Of a stretch of 58,715 nucleotides of DNA, positions 7,462-15,801 are shown piece by piece (within the stretch, counting starts at the first letter, position 1; every line of letters begins with the position of its first letter). A program made the position numbers and the translations under genes. Source of the stretch: an uncultured Atopobium sp. (GTDB lineage: Bacteria; Actinomycetota; Coriobacteriia; Coriobacteriales; Atopobiaceae); NCBI GenBank assembly GCA_938036925.1, contig CALHVU010000028.1:1-58715 (forward strand), written 5' to 3'. The notes under the pieces are model-generated. The model was not told the DNA's origin and did not search any database. It saw only the letters and a list, made by a program, of their open reading frames with translations.

Positions 7462-9005
7462 AATTTGAATACGCCGCGCGCGACCTTTGGTTTGATCCAA
7501 AGGAGTCCGGCGTTCTTGAAGGTGACCACGTTATCTGCCAGACCGAGCGCGGTCTAGAGATTGGTCTTGCTGTTGCTGATCCTCGTGAGATTTCTCAGGA
7601 GGAGTTTGAGTACAAGACAAATAAAGCTGAGCTCAAAGACGTTGTTCGTGTAGCAACTGACGAGGATCTATCTCGCGCAGAAGAGCTTGCCGCTAAGGGC
7701 GAGGCTGCGCTTCCTGTGTTCAGGAAGTTTGCTGTTCAAGAAGAACTTGAGATGAAGCCCATTGGTGTCGAGTACCTTTTTGATGGCGAGAAGGTCGTGT
7801 GTTACTTCTCGGCTGATGATCGTGTGGACTTTAGGCAGCTTGTCCGCGAGCTTTCTCATGAGCTTCATGAGCGCATTGACATGCGTCAGATTGGCGTCAG
7901 GGAAGAAGCAGCGGTCATTGGTGGCTACGGTCACTGTGGACAAGAGCTCTGCTGTAGAAGGTTTGGTCTCTCTTTTGAGCCAGTTTCTATCCGCATGGCA
8001 AAAGAGCAGGATTTGCCTCTGAACTCCACTAAGATTTCTGGTGCTTGTGGCCGCTTAATGTGCTGCTTGCGCTATGAGTTTGAAGCCTATCGCGATTTTA
8101 AGAACCGTGCTCCAAAGCGCAATGCTGTCATTGAGACTCCTCTAGGCATGGCAAAAATTGTTGAGTACAACACGCCAAAAGAGGAGATTGCGCTTCGTCT
8201 TGAGAGTGGCAAGGTGGTACGTATTCCTCTTGCTGACATGGACACATCTCCTGCGGCTCAGCAGAAGTCGGAAGACCTTGGCTGTTCTTGTAGGCCAGAC
8301 AGCGTTTCTCGCGCTGCACTTGAGCGCCTTGAATCTGTTGAGGTTCAGATGGCGCTGGCAGAGCTTGATAGGGCAAATGGTCTGATTGTTGATGAAGAGC
8401 CAGAGATTAACCCTGATCTCTTTGTCACAGAGACTCCAAGGCGCAAGCGTGAACGCTTTGAGCAGAACTCTGCAAATAAGCAGGAAAACGCCAAGAATTC
8501 TGGTACAAGAAATGCCCGAGAAGAGCAGGGAGCTCAAAGTTCTTCTCGCACCCGTCGTGTAAGAACTTCAAAGAATGCTCAGGTCAACCCTGGTTCTAGT
8601 ACTTTTGATGCTGCGACAGATACGCTTCGTCGTACCCGCCGCCGTCATCACGCAACAGAAGAGAGTACTGCAAATACTCAGGCTCCTCAGAAGAATGAGC
8701 AGGGTACAGCTCCTGCGCAGAAGCAGCCTCAGGGTAAACGTTTTAGAAGGACAGATACTCCTCAGGCGCCACAGAAAGCCGATGAGGCACAGGCACCAGT
8801 TCGTGCAAAGAGGACTCGTCGTCCAGGCGATAGGGCAGGCATGAAGACCCAGAACGCCCCACAGAGTGCTCCACAGAATACTTCTGGTTCTAACGGTGCA
8901 CCTAACGCTGCATCTAGAGATACTCAGCCACAAAACGCTGCACGTCGTAGACATAGAAGAGCTGGACGCGATGATCGCGGTCGCGGTTCAAAGGACAACG
9001 AGTAA
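7440..9005 (+). CDS. PSP1-domain (YaaT-like) protein with long basic tail
   Basis: Residues 1 to about 290 form a PSP1 domain, as in Bacillus YaaT (RicT). YaaT works with RicA and RicF as an Fe-S-containing complex affecting RNA processing and phosphorelays. The Cys motifs are present: CGQELCC, then GACGRLMCCL. CAAGGAGG at 7425-7432 sets the ATG at 7440. The family protein ends near 280 residues, but here about 185 more follow (from roughly 335). They are rich in Arg, Lys, Gln, Ala and Asn with repeated RTRR-like patches, and are probably disordered and nucleic-acid binding. The holB neighbourhood is conserved with Bacillus, but no ricA or ricF homologue is in the window. Confidence 0.85.
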   Translation: MPTVVPVKFEYAARDLWFDPKESGVLEGDHVICQTERGLEIGLAVADPREISQEEFEYKTNKAELKDVVRVATDEDLSRAEELAAKGEAALPVFRKFAVQEELEMKPIGVEYLFDGEKVVCYFSADDRVDFRQLVRELSHELHERIDMRQIGVREEAAVIGGYGHCGQELCCRRFGLSFEPVSIRMAKEQDLPLNSTKISGACGRLMCCLRYEFEAYRDFKNRAPKRNAVIETPLGMAKIVEYNTPKEEIALRLESGKVVRIPLADMDTSPAAQQKSEDLGCSCRPDSVSRAALERLESVEVQMALAELDRANGLIVDEEPEINPDLFVTETPRRKRERFEQNSANKQENAKNSGTRNAREEQGAQSSSRTRRVRTSKNAQVNPGSSTFDAATDTLRRTRRRHHATEESTANTQAPQKNEQGTAPAQKQPQGKRFRRTDTPQAPQKADEAQAPVRAKRTRRPGDRAGMKTQNAPQSAPQNTSGSNGAPNAASRDTQPQNAARRRHRRAGRDDRGRGSKDNE

Positions 9006-9433
9006 TGTATACGCTTAAGACCGAATATGCCTTTGACTCAGCGCATTTTCTTACCAACTACTATGGCAAGTGTGAGAATCTGCATGGTCATCGCTGGTAC
9101 GTAACCGCTTGTATTTCTGCTGCAGAGCTTGGTGAGTCTGGCACAGAAAAGGACATGGTTATGGACTTTGGTGTTTTTAAGCGCAAGGTCCGTGCGCTAT
9201 GTGATTCCCTTGATCATACGTTTTTGATTGAAGAGGGTTCTCTTTCTGAAAAGACGTTGGCCTGTCTTGAAGAAGAGGGTTTCTCGCTCACTATTTTGCC
9301 TTTTAGAACAACAGCAGAAAATCTGGCAAAGCATCTGTTTGAGCAACTTGAGGCAGAAGGTTTGCCCGTCTCTTCCGTTGAGGTTGATGAGACACCCAAC
9401 AATTGCGCCATATATTCAAAAAATATGAAGTAA
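9005..9433 (+). CDS. queD: 6-carboxytetrahydropterin synthase / 6-pyruvoyl-tetrahydropterin synthase family
   Basis: QueD converts dihydroneopterin triphosphate to 6-carboxy-tetrahydropterin, the second step to queuosine. The 142-residue protein keeps the zinc-binding His of FDSAHFL and the pair in HGHRW. The Cys of GKCENLHGH is at the position of the catalytic Cys. MVMDFGVFKRKV and the late Glu in VEVDETPNN also fit the family. Its ATG overlaps the upstream stop codon by one base (TAATG). No other queuosine gene is in the window, so a different pterin role cannot be excluded. Confidence 0.85.
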   Translation: MYTLKTEYAFDSAHFLTNYYGKCENLHGHRWYVTACISAAELGESGTEKDMVMDFGVFKRKVRALCDSLDHTFLIEEGSLSEKTLACLEEEGFSLTILPFRTTAENLAKHLFEQLEAEGLPVSSVEVDETPNNCAIYSKNMK

Positions 9434-9526
9434 CCTGTTGTTTTTTAAAGCTCGTGCGAGCAACGTAACCTCGATGGGTATACTCTACGTATGTAGAGGT
9501 TTTATCTTTTGGCGAGGTGGAATTTC

Positions 9527-10567
9527 ATGGCTCACGGAGCGTTGCGGGGTGTCAATTTAACTGGTTGGCTTACGCTTGAACCGTGGGTAACTCCTGAGCC
9601 GTTTGCACGCACAGGGTGCGTTGATGAGGCTCAGCTCATTAAAGCACTGGGCGTTGAAGACTACCACAATCTTGTTAAAGCACATCGTTCTTCATTTATC
9701 CAGAGTTCTGACTTTGTCAGCATTGCCGCTCGTGGTTTTAATGCGGTAAGAATTTCTGTGCCTTGGTACGTTTTTGATGAAGAAGCTGCAGGGACTCCAT
9801 ATGTTAGCTGCATTACCGAGCTTGATAGAGCTCTTGAATGGGCAGAAGAACTTGGCCTGCACGTTATTTTTGTACTGGCAGTAAATCCAGGTTTGCCTGA
9901 TGGCTTGAATGACCAGCCAGGTGGTGCTCCGCGTACCAGAATTTCTGGGGAGAAATCCCTTTCTATTCTGCATAAACTTGCCCTTCACTACGCTCACCGC
10001 AGCGGTTTTTATGGCATTGAGGTAGCCGATGAGGTTAAGCCTCGTGTGCGCAAGGGCTTTAAGCTCACAGGTGGTATTCCTGGTCACTCGCTGAGAAACT
10101 ATTATCGCCGTGCTTATGAGACCATTAGATCTGTGGCAGGAGAAGAGCCTGTGGTCATTCTTCCAGATGGTGGCTGGCCTCAGGGATTTAGGCGTTTTAT
10201 GAGCCAGCAGGCCTATCAAAACGTTTGGCTTGATGCACACCTTGATAAACCCTGCGAGGGAATTGATTGCTCAGGTCCTAGGGGTGTACAGCAGCTTATT
10301 GATAAAAACGAAGCGTATTTGAAGACTTCTGCTTCAGGTGGTCTGCCGGTCATGGTGGGTAAGTGGTCTGCATCACTTCCAAACATTGACGGCGCTATGA
10401 CGGCAGAGGGAAGAATTGCGCTTGAGCGCATTTATACTTCCGGCCAGCTCAAAGTGTACAATACGTGTCCTGCATGGTTCTTCCAGACCTGGAAGACCTC
10501 CGCATTTTTGGCTGCATGGGATGCACGCGTTGCGCTCGCAACGTTTGAGAGGGGAATGCTCGAGTAA
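9527..10567 (+). CDS. GH5-like exo-beta-1,3-glucanase-fold protein, predicted catalytically dead
   Basis: The 346-residue protein opens like family GH5 exo-glucanases (RGVNLTGWLTLEPWVTPEPF; fungal enzymes read RGVNxGGWLVLEPWITP). It keeps the IAARGFNAVRISVPWYVF segment. The catalytic positions are altered. The acid/base motif LNEP reads ADEV (Glu169 kept, Asn changed to Asp168). The substrate-site DxHHY reads DAHLD (236-240). The nucleophile motif GEWSA reads GKWSA, with Lys279 in place of Glu. The frame is intact, so this looks like a maintained pseudoenzyme rather than decay. GAGGTGG at 9514-9520 supports the ATG at 9527. No signal peptide is visible, so it should be cytoplasmic. It is coupled to rsmI by a TAATG overlap. 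Confidence 0.7.
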   Translation: MAHGALRGVNLTGWLTLEPWVTPEPFARTGCVDEAQLIKALGVEDYHNLVKAHRSSFIQSSDFVSIAARGFNAVRISVPWYVFDEEAAGTPYVSCITELDRALEWAEELGLHVIFVLAVNPGLPDGLNDQPGGAPRTRISGEKSLSILHKLALHYAHRSGFYGIEVADEVKPRVRKGFKLTGGIPGHSLRNYYRRAYETIRSVAGEEPVVILPDGGWPQGFRRFMSQQAYQNVWLDAHLDKPCEGIDCSGPRGVQQLIDKNEAYLKTSASGGLPVMVGKWSASLPNIDGAMTAEGRIALERIYTSGQLKVYNTCPAWFFQTWKTSAFLAAWDARVALATFERGMLE

Positions 10568-11442
10568 TGACAGAATCTACTCTTTTAGCAGGTAAACTGT
10601 CTATTGTTGGCACGCCTATTGGTAACCTTTCGGATGCGTCACCGCGCGTTAAAGAAACGCTTGCAGCAGCAGATGTCATTTTATGTGAGGACACGCGCGT
10701 GACCTCAAAGCTCCTCTCGGCATTTGACATTCATGTACCGCTGCAGCGCTGTGATCAAAATATTATTGAGTCGCAAATTGAGCCAACGCTTGAGAGGCTT
10801 CGTGCGGGTCAGCATGTCGCGTTTGTTTCAGATGCCGGTATGCCAGGTATCTCTGACCCGGGTCAGCATTTGGTTGATGCGGCGCTTTCAGAAGGACTTG
10901 CAACGGAAGTTATTCCAGGTCCTTCTGCGGTGACCTGCGCGCTTGTTGCATCAGGCCTGGCAAGTGATCATTTCTTCTTTGAAGGATTCTTGCCCAGAAA
11001 ACACGGGCAGATTGTTCAGCGCTTACAGCAGCTTGCATCAATTCCGGGCACTATTGTGCTGTATGAGTCTCCGTTTAGAGTGCTTGCAACGGTCGAGGCC
11101 ATAGCCGAGGTGTTTCCAACCAGGCAGGTGGCTCTTGTCAGAGAGCTTACTAAGCTGCATGAAGAAGTAGTGCGTGACGTGGCACCTTGTCTTGTTGAGA
11201 CACTTGCTGCAAAAGAGAACCTTAAAGGCGAGTGTGTTTTGGTTATCGCGGCTCCCACAGAAGAAGAGCTTGCCTCTGCATCATCACAGGTAGAAGGAGA
11301 GTCTCAGCTCTCACTTGAAGATGCGATAGAGGCTGGTCTTGCTGCTGGTACTAGAAAATCAGCCTTGGCCAAGGAGCTTGCTCAAAAGTTTGGTATTGCG
11401 CGTGACGAGGCATACCAGGCAATTCTTGCTCACGAGGCATAA
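10567..11442 (+). CDS. rsmI: 16S rRNA (cytidine-1402-2'-O)-methyltransferase
   Basis: RsmI methylates the ribose 2'-OH of C1402 in the decoding centre of 16S rRNA. The 291-residue protein has the tetrapyrrole-methylase fold signatures VGTPIGNLSD at the N-terminus, CEDTRVTSKLL, VSDAGMPGISDPG and the SAM-binding PGPSAVTCALVASGL. The C-terminal helical domain is also present. The ATG at 10567 overlaps the previous stop codon. A separate promoter for metG appears to follow. Confidence 0.93.
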   Translation: MTESTLLAGKLSIVGTPIGNLSDASPRVKETLAAADVILCEDTRVTSKLLSAFDIHVPLQRCDQNIIESQIEPTLERLRAGQHVAFVSDAGMPGISDPGQHLVDAALSEGLATEVIPGPSAVTCALVASGLASDHFFFEGFLPRKHGQIVQRLQQLASIPGTIVLYESPFRVLATVEAIAEVFPTRQVALVRELTKLHEEVVRDVAPCLVETLAAKENLKGECVLVIAAPTEEELASASSQVEGESQLSLEDAIEAGLAAGTRKSALAKELAQKFGIARDEAYQAILAHEA

Positions 11443-11520
11443 TCACCATACCAACACAAGTGCGCCCAGCATTTGCTCTATACTGGATAAGTTATTGCAA
11501 CTTACACAAAGGGAGTCATT

Positions 11521-13131
11521 ATGCCCGAGGCCAAGCCGTCATACTTTATCACCACCCCAATTTATTACGTCAACGCAAAGCCACACCTGGGAACTGCGTA
11601 TTGCACCCTGCTTTGCGATATCCAGGCTCGCTTTAGACGCGCTGCTGGTTACGATGTATTTTTCCTCACCGGTATGGACGAGCATGGCGAGAAGGTCGCT
11701 CTTGCTGCAGCTGATCACGGACTGTCTCCACAGGCATGGTGTGACTCGCAGGTTCCTTTCTTCAAGGGACTCTATGAAGAGCTGAATATTTCATATGATG
11801 ACTTCATCCGTACTACCGATGAGCGCCACGTAAAAGCTGTTCAGTATCTGTGGGAGCGCATGCGTGAGGCTGGCTTCATCTATAAGGGATCCTACGATGG
11901 TTGGTATTGCATCCACGAGGAGACCTTCTTCACCGAGACCCAGGTAGAGAAGGCAGATGAAGAAGCTGGTTGCAAGGGTGCCCACCTCTGCCCAGATTGT
12001 CACCGTGAGCTTGAGCGTGTCTCTGAAGAGTCTTGGTTCTTCAAGCTCTCTGCATTCCAAGATAAACTGCTTGAGCTGTATGCTAAGCACCCAGATTTCA
12101 TTGAGCCAGATTTCCGCGCCAATGAGGTCCGCAGCTTTGTTGAGTCTGGCCTTCAGGACATTTCTGTATCCCGTACTAGCTTTGATTGGGGCGTTCCAGT
12201 TCCTTTTGATGAGTCTCATGTAACCTACGTCTGGTTTGACGCTCTTCTCAACTACTACACTGCTGTTGGCTATGGCGATGACAGTCCAGAGGCTGCTGCC
12301 ATGAGGAAGCGCTTCTGGCCAGCTCAGATGCACGTTGTTGGTAAGGATATCATTCGCTTCCACTGTGTCATTTGGCCTGCAATGCTTATGGCTCTTGGTG
12401 AGGCTGTTCCTGAGCACATTTTTGCTCACGGTTTCTTGAACGTCCGTAACTCGGAGACTGGTGTTGTTGAGAAGATGAGTAAGTCTCGCGGAAACGCCAT
12501 TGCTCCCAAGGACGTTTTGGACCTGCTGGGTGTTGAAGGCTACCGCTACTACTTTATGACCGACGTAACCCCTGGTGAGGACTCTGGCATTTCTTTTGAG
12601 CGTATGGAGCAGGTCTATAACGCTGACCTGGCAAATAGCTGGGGTAACTTGGTTTCTCGCGCCCTTAACATGAGTGATAAGTACTTTGAGGGCGTCACCC
12701 CAACCTTTGATGGTTCTTCTGTTGCTGCAGATCATCCACTGCGCAAGCTGGCTGAGGGCATCTATGACCGCTATGCTGCTTGCATGGAGAAGATGGATTA
12801 CGTAGGCGCTAAGAATATCATCATGGAGCTTGTTCACGCAGCTAACCACTACATTGAAGACGCTGCTCCTTGGACGGTGGCAAAAGATCCAGAGCGTGCT
12901 GCAGAGCTTGCAGAGATTATCTACACGCTGCTTGAGTCTATTCGTATTTGCGCACATCTCTTTATGCCATTTATGCCAACTACGTCTGCAGAGGTTCTAC
13001 GCCGTATGAGCCTTGACGAGGCAGAGATTACCTCTACTAATACCCGTAGCGAGTGCGTATGGGGCAAGCTCCAGGGCGGCCTGGCTGTCTCTAAGGGAGA
13101 CGCTTTGTTCCCACGTCTTGCAAGCAAGTAA
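11521..13131 (+). CDS. metG: Methionyl-tRNA synthetase
   Basis: The enzyme charges initiator and elongator tRNA-Met. The 536-residue protein has the class I HIGH-type signature in YYVNAKPHLGTAY near residue 20 and KMSKSRGN near 320, plus one Cys-rich zinc knuckle (CKGAHLCPDC). It ends after the anticodon-binding helical domain and has no C-terminal OB-fold dimerisation domain, so it is the short form. GGGAG just upstream supports the ATG at 11521. Next come rsmA and a tatD family gene, the usual metG-tatD-ksgA neighbourhood of Gram-positive genomes but in a different order and without the RNase M5 gene. Confidence 0.95.
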   Translation: MPEAKPSYFITTPIYYVNAKPHLGTAYCTLLCDIQARFRRAAGYDVFFLTGMDEHGEKVALAAADHGLSPQAWCDSQVPFFKGLYEELNISYDDFIRTTDERHVKAVQYLWERMREAGFIYKGSYDGWYCIHEETFFTETQVEKADEEAGCKGAHLCPDCHRELERVSEESWFFKLSAFQDKLLELYAKHPDFIEPDFRANEVRSFVESGLQDISVSRTSFDWGVPVPFDESHVTYVWFDALLNYYTAVGYGDDSPEAAAMRKRFWPAQMHVVGKDIIRFHCVIWPAMLMALGEAVPEHIFAHGFLNVRNSETGVVEKMSKSRGNAIAPKDVLDLLGVEGYRYYFMTDVTPGEDSGISFERMEQVYNADLANSWGNLVSRALNMSDKYFEGVTPTFDGSSVAADHPLRKLAEGIYDRYAACMEKMDYVGAKNIIMELVHAANHYIEDAAPWTVAKDPERAAELAEIIYTLLESIRICAHLFMPFMPTTSAEVLRRMSLDEAEITSTNTRSECVWGKLQGGLAVSKGDALFPRLASK

Positions 13132-13133
13132 TC

Positions 13134-14090
13134 GTGTCGGAGCACGCATCGCATCAGACATCGTGGCTTGCTAATCAGCGCGCCACTAAAGAAACGCTGG
13201 AACGTTTTGGCCTTGCTGTCAAATACAGGCTTGGCCAAAACTTCTTGGTACAAGACCATGTTATCGAGAAGATCGTTCAGCTTGCAGAGGTTCAGCCTAC
13301 CGACGTGATTGTTGAGGTTGGGCCCGGTTTGGGTACCCTTACGGTGGCCTTGCTCGACAACGCCCGTGCGGTTTGCTCGCTTGAAGCAGACTCTGAGCTT
13401 GAGCAAGTCTTGGCGGTAACCTGCAAGGAGCCCCATCCAGACTCGTTTGCGCTGGTTATGGGAGATGCTCTGGCAATCACGCCACAGAAGCTCTCTGAGG
13501 CTTACAGTACGCTTCCGACCGTTGCTCAGAGCGCAGCACCGAGCACCCCGTCGAGCGCTCCGATGCCAACTAAGTTTGTATCCAATCTGCCGTATCAGGT
13601 AGCTGCAACGCTAATTCTTAAGTTCTTCCAGGAGCTTCCTTCGCTTGAGCGAGCGGTGGTCATGGTACAGGCTGAGGTAGCCGACAGAATTGCCGCCAAG
13701 CCTTCTACCAAGGCATATGGCGCTTACACAGCAAAGCTGTCTTTGTTTGCGCAGGTTACTGGCAGGTTTGAAGTGGGTCCTGGCAACTTTATGCCTCCTC
13801 CACGCGTCAATTCTGCTGTGGTTCGCCTTGATCGCACTATGGCGAGAAACCCGGTGACCTCCAAGCTTCTTTCTGAAGAAGAGCTCTTGCATACTATGAG
13901 CGTCATTGACGCTGCCTTTGCACAGCGTAGAAAGACCATTCGTAATTCAATGAGCGCCTCTGGTTTTGATAAAGACAAGCTAGACCAGGCGTTTCTCGCC
14001 ACAGGAATTGCGCCTACCGTGCGCGCAGAAGTTTTGACTAGCCAAGACTTTATTTGTCTTGCGGCTGCTTTGGAGCCTTTGAGTGAGTAA
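13134..14090 (+). CDS. rsmA: 16S rRNA dimethyladenosine transferase (KsgA)
   Basis: RsmA dimethylates A1518 and A1519 near the 3' end of 16S rRNA. The 318-residue protein has KYRLGQNFLVQD, the SAM motif VEVGPGLGTLT and the catalytic NLPY motif in SNLPYQVA. Between the acidic SAM loop and NLPY there is a short Ala/Pro/Ser/Thr-rich insertion (about 20 residues) that is not typical. The start is GTG at 13134, three bases after the metG stop, with a weak ribosome site, so coupling to metG is likely. It overlaps the next gene by 8 bases. Confidence 0.93.
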   Translation: MSEHASHQTSWLANQRATKETLERFGLAVKYRLGQNFLVQDHVIEKIVQLAEVQPTDVIVEVGPGLGTLTVALLDNARAVCSLEADSELEQVLAVTCKEPHPDSFALVMGDALAITPQKLSEAYSTLPTVAQSAAPSTPSSAPMPTKFVSNLPYQVAATLILKFFQELPSLERAVVMVQAEVADRIAAKPSTKAYGAYTAKLSLFAQVTGRFEVGPGNFMPPPRVNSAVVRLDRTMARNPVTSKLLSEEELLHTMSVIDAAFAQRRKTIRNSMSASGFDKDKLDQAFLATGIAPTVRAEVLTSQDFICLAAALEPLSE

Positions 14091-15102
14091 GAAAAAGCAT
14101 CATTTACCAGCAGAAGAAGTGGAAGCGCTTTCTTTTTCTGACGGTCAACTGTTCCACGATATATACGGTACACCTCGTCCAGCCCCGCGTGTTTTGGCGC
14201 CTGTTGCTGATACCCATGGTCACTTGGGTAGTCTTCACGAGCACAGTGCGGCAGAGTCTCTTGCACGAGCAGCAGCAGCGGGCGTTCGCATGCTTATTGT
14301 TCCCGTAGATATTGCTACGGAGTTTCCTCGTAAGTGGGCAGATACCAGCGCTTTTATCGCTTGGTTTGAGGATACTCTGAGCCAGGCTTGCGCTGCTTAT
14401 ACAAAGCTGGCTGAGGCAAATCTCTGCGTACCTTGCGATTTACCTGCAGAGTATTTGTTTGAGCACACGTATTTTGTGGTTGGCGCCCACCCTTATAGCG
14501 CACCCAACTACAAACAAGAGGCTGAACAGCGCTTGTTTGAATTGCTTGAACATCCACTGTGTGTTGGTGTGGGAGAGATTGGCCTTGATTTTGGACCGTA
14601 CTGTGAGGTTCCAGAAGAGGTCCAACGCCAAGCTTTTGAGCGACAGCTCTCTATCGCACACGAGCACAATCAACGCGTTGAGTTGCATCTGCGTGACGGC
14701 GCTGATGATACACATGCTCATGATTTGGCGCTTGAAATACTGAACCGTTTGGGTGTGCCTAAGGCTGGCTGTGACCTCCATTGTTATACTGATGGTCCAG
14801 AGGTTATGAAGCCTTTTGCAGACCTTGGATGTTTTGTAGCATTTGGTGGCGCAGCAACCTTTAAGCGCTCCGACGATATTCGATCCGCAATGATTTCCTG
14901 TCCAGAGGCGCAACTGCTCTCAGAAACTGACTTCCCCTACATGGCTCCAGAGCCTTTACGAGGAGGGGAGTGTACGCCGGCGATGGTGGTACATACCGTT
15001 GAGCGCTTGGCAGAACTTCGTTGGCAGCGACTTGATATCCCCAAAGAGAAGACGTATACCATATTGTGGGAAAACGCCCAGCGCTTTGTAGGACTTGCAT
15101 AG
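14083..15102 (+). CDS. TatD family metal-dependent hydrolase
   Basis: TatD proteins are TIM-barrel metal-dependent DNases. The metal-site motifs appear in order in this 339-residue protein: DTHGHLG (two His), GAHPYSAP, GVGEIGLDFG (Glu), HLRDG (His), DLHCYTDGPE (His) and SETDFPY (Asp). It is about 75 residues longer than Escherichia coli TatD, mainly from an N-terminal extension and an inserted segment after the first metal motif. The GTG at 14083 lies inside the rsmA end. It is the last gene of the metG-rsmA-tatD group. Confidence 0.88.
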   Translation: MSKKKHHLPAEEVEALSFSDGQLFHDIYGTPRPAPRVLAPVADTHGHLGSLHEHSAAESLARAAAAGVRMLIVPVDIATEFPRKWADTSAFIAWFEDTLSQACAAYTKLAEANLCVPCDLPAEYLFEHTYFVVGAHPYSAPNYKQEAEQRLFELLEHPLCVGVGEIGLDFGPYCEVPEEVQRQAFERQLSIAHEHNQRVELHLRDGADDTHAHDLALEILNRLGVPKAGCDLHCYTDGPEVMKPFADLGCFVAFGGAATFKRSDDIRSAMISCPEAQLLSETDFPYMAPEPLRGGECTPAMVVHTVERLAELRWQRLDIPKEKTYTILWENAQRFVGLA

Positions 15103-15123
15103 CACAGCAGGAGGTGAGCACAT

Positions 15124-15795
15124 ATGACAAAAATCCTGGTAGTAGAGGATGACCATCAGATTCAGCAAGAGTTGGTGCTCCTGCTGCAAAGAAACGGCTT
15201 TGAGGCTCAGGCGCTCACGTCTTTTGAGTCAGTACCTCAACAGATTATTGCCGCACATCCAGATTTGGTTCTGTTAGATCTTAATCTTCCCGGTATTGAT
15301 GGACAACAAATCTGTCGAGAAGTACGACAGTTTTCAAACGTTCCTATCATTGTAGTTACCAGCAGAAACACTGATCTTGATGAGCTTATGGTGCTCTCGT
15401 TAGGAGCGGACGATTTTATCGCCAAGCCCTATAACACCCAGATTTTACTTATGCATATTACCTCGGTGCTGAGGCGCGCAAATAGTGATGCCACAACAGG
15501 AACAAAGCTTTCACATGCAGGTGTGACACTTGATTCTTCTTCCTGTAAAGTTTCTGCAAATCAAAAGAGCGTTGAGCTGACTAAAAACGAGCTCAGGATA
15601 CTTTCACTTTTGATGCAAAATGCGGGAACGGTTGTTTCTCGCCAGCGTATCCAAGAGGAGCTGTGGCAGTCGGATGAGTTTGTTGATGACAATACGTTGA
15701 CGGTAAACATTAGCCACCTCAGAAATACTCTTGCAAGCATTGGGGTTGAGGATTTTGTCATGACACGCCGCGGACTTGGCTACGTTATTGAGTAG
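15124..15795 (+). CDS. OmpR/BceR-type response regulator
   Basis: The 223-residue protein has a receiver domain with the acidic pair Glu8-Asp9, the phospho-acceptor Asp52 in LLDLNLPG and the conserved Lys of AKPYN. An OmpR winged-helix domain follows, ending TRRGLGYVIE. AGGAGGTGA precedes the ATG. The kinase gene follows after six bases, and a Bce-type ABC transporter lies 2.4 kb downstream. By analogy with BceRS-BceAB systems it probably activates that transporter in response to a cell-wall-active peptide. A candidate direct-repeat target lies at 18133-18150. Confidence 0.9.
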   Translation: MTKILVVEDDHQIQQELVLLLQRNGFEAQALTSFESVPQQIIAAHPDLVLLDLNLPGIDGQQICREVRQFSNVPIIVVTSRNTDLDELMVLSLGADDFIAKPYNTQILLMHITSVLRRANSDATTGTKLSHAGVTLDSSSCKVSANQKSVELTKNELRILSLLMQNAGTVVSRQRIQEELWQSDEFVDDNTLTVNISHLRNTLASIGVEDFVMTRRGLGYVIE

Positions 15796-15801
15796 GCTGT
15801 C

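Noticed and set aside
11791..12957. Open minus-strand frame of 388 codons inside metG
   Set aside because: It lies wholly opposite a well-supported essential gene, has no recognisable domain, no minus-strand ribosome site, and a composition expected from the complement of metG codons.
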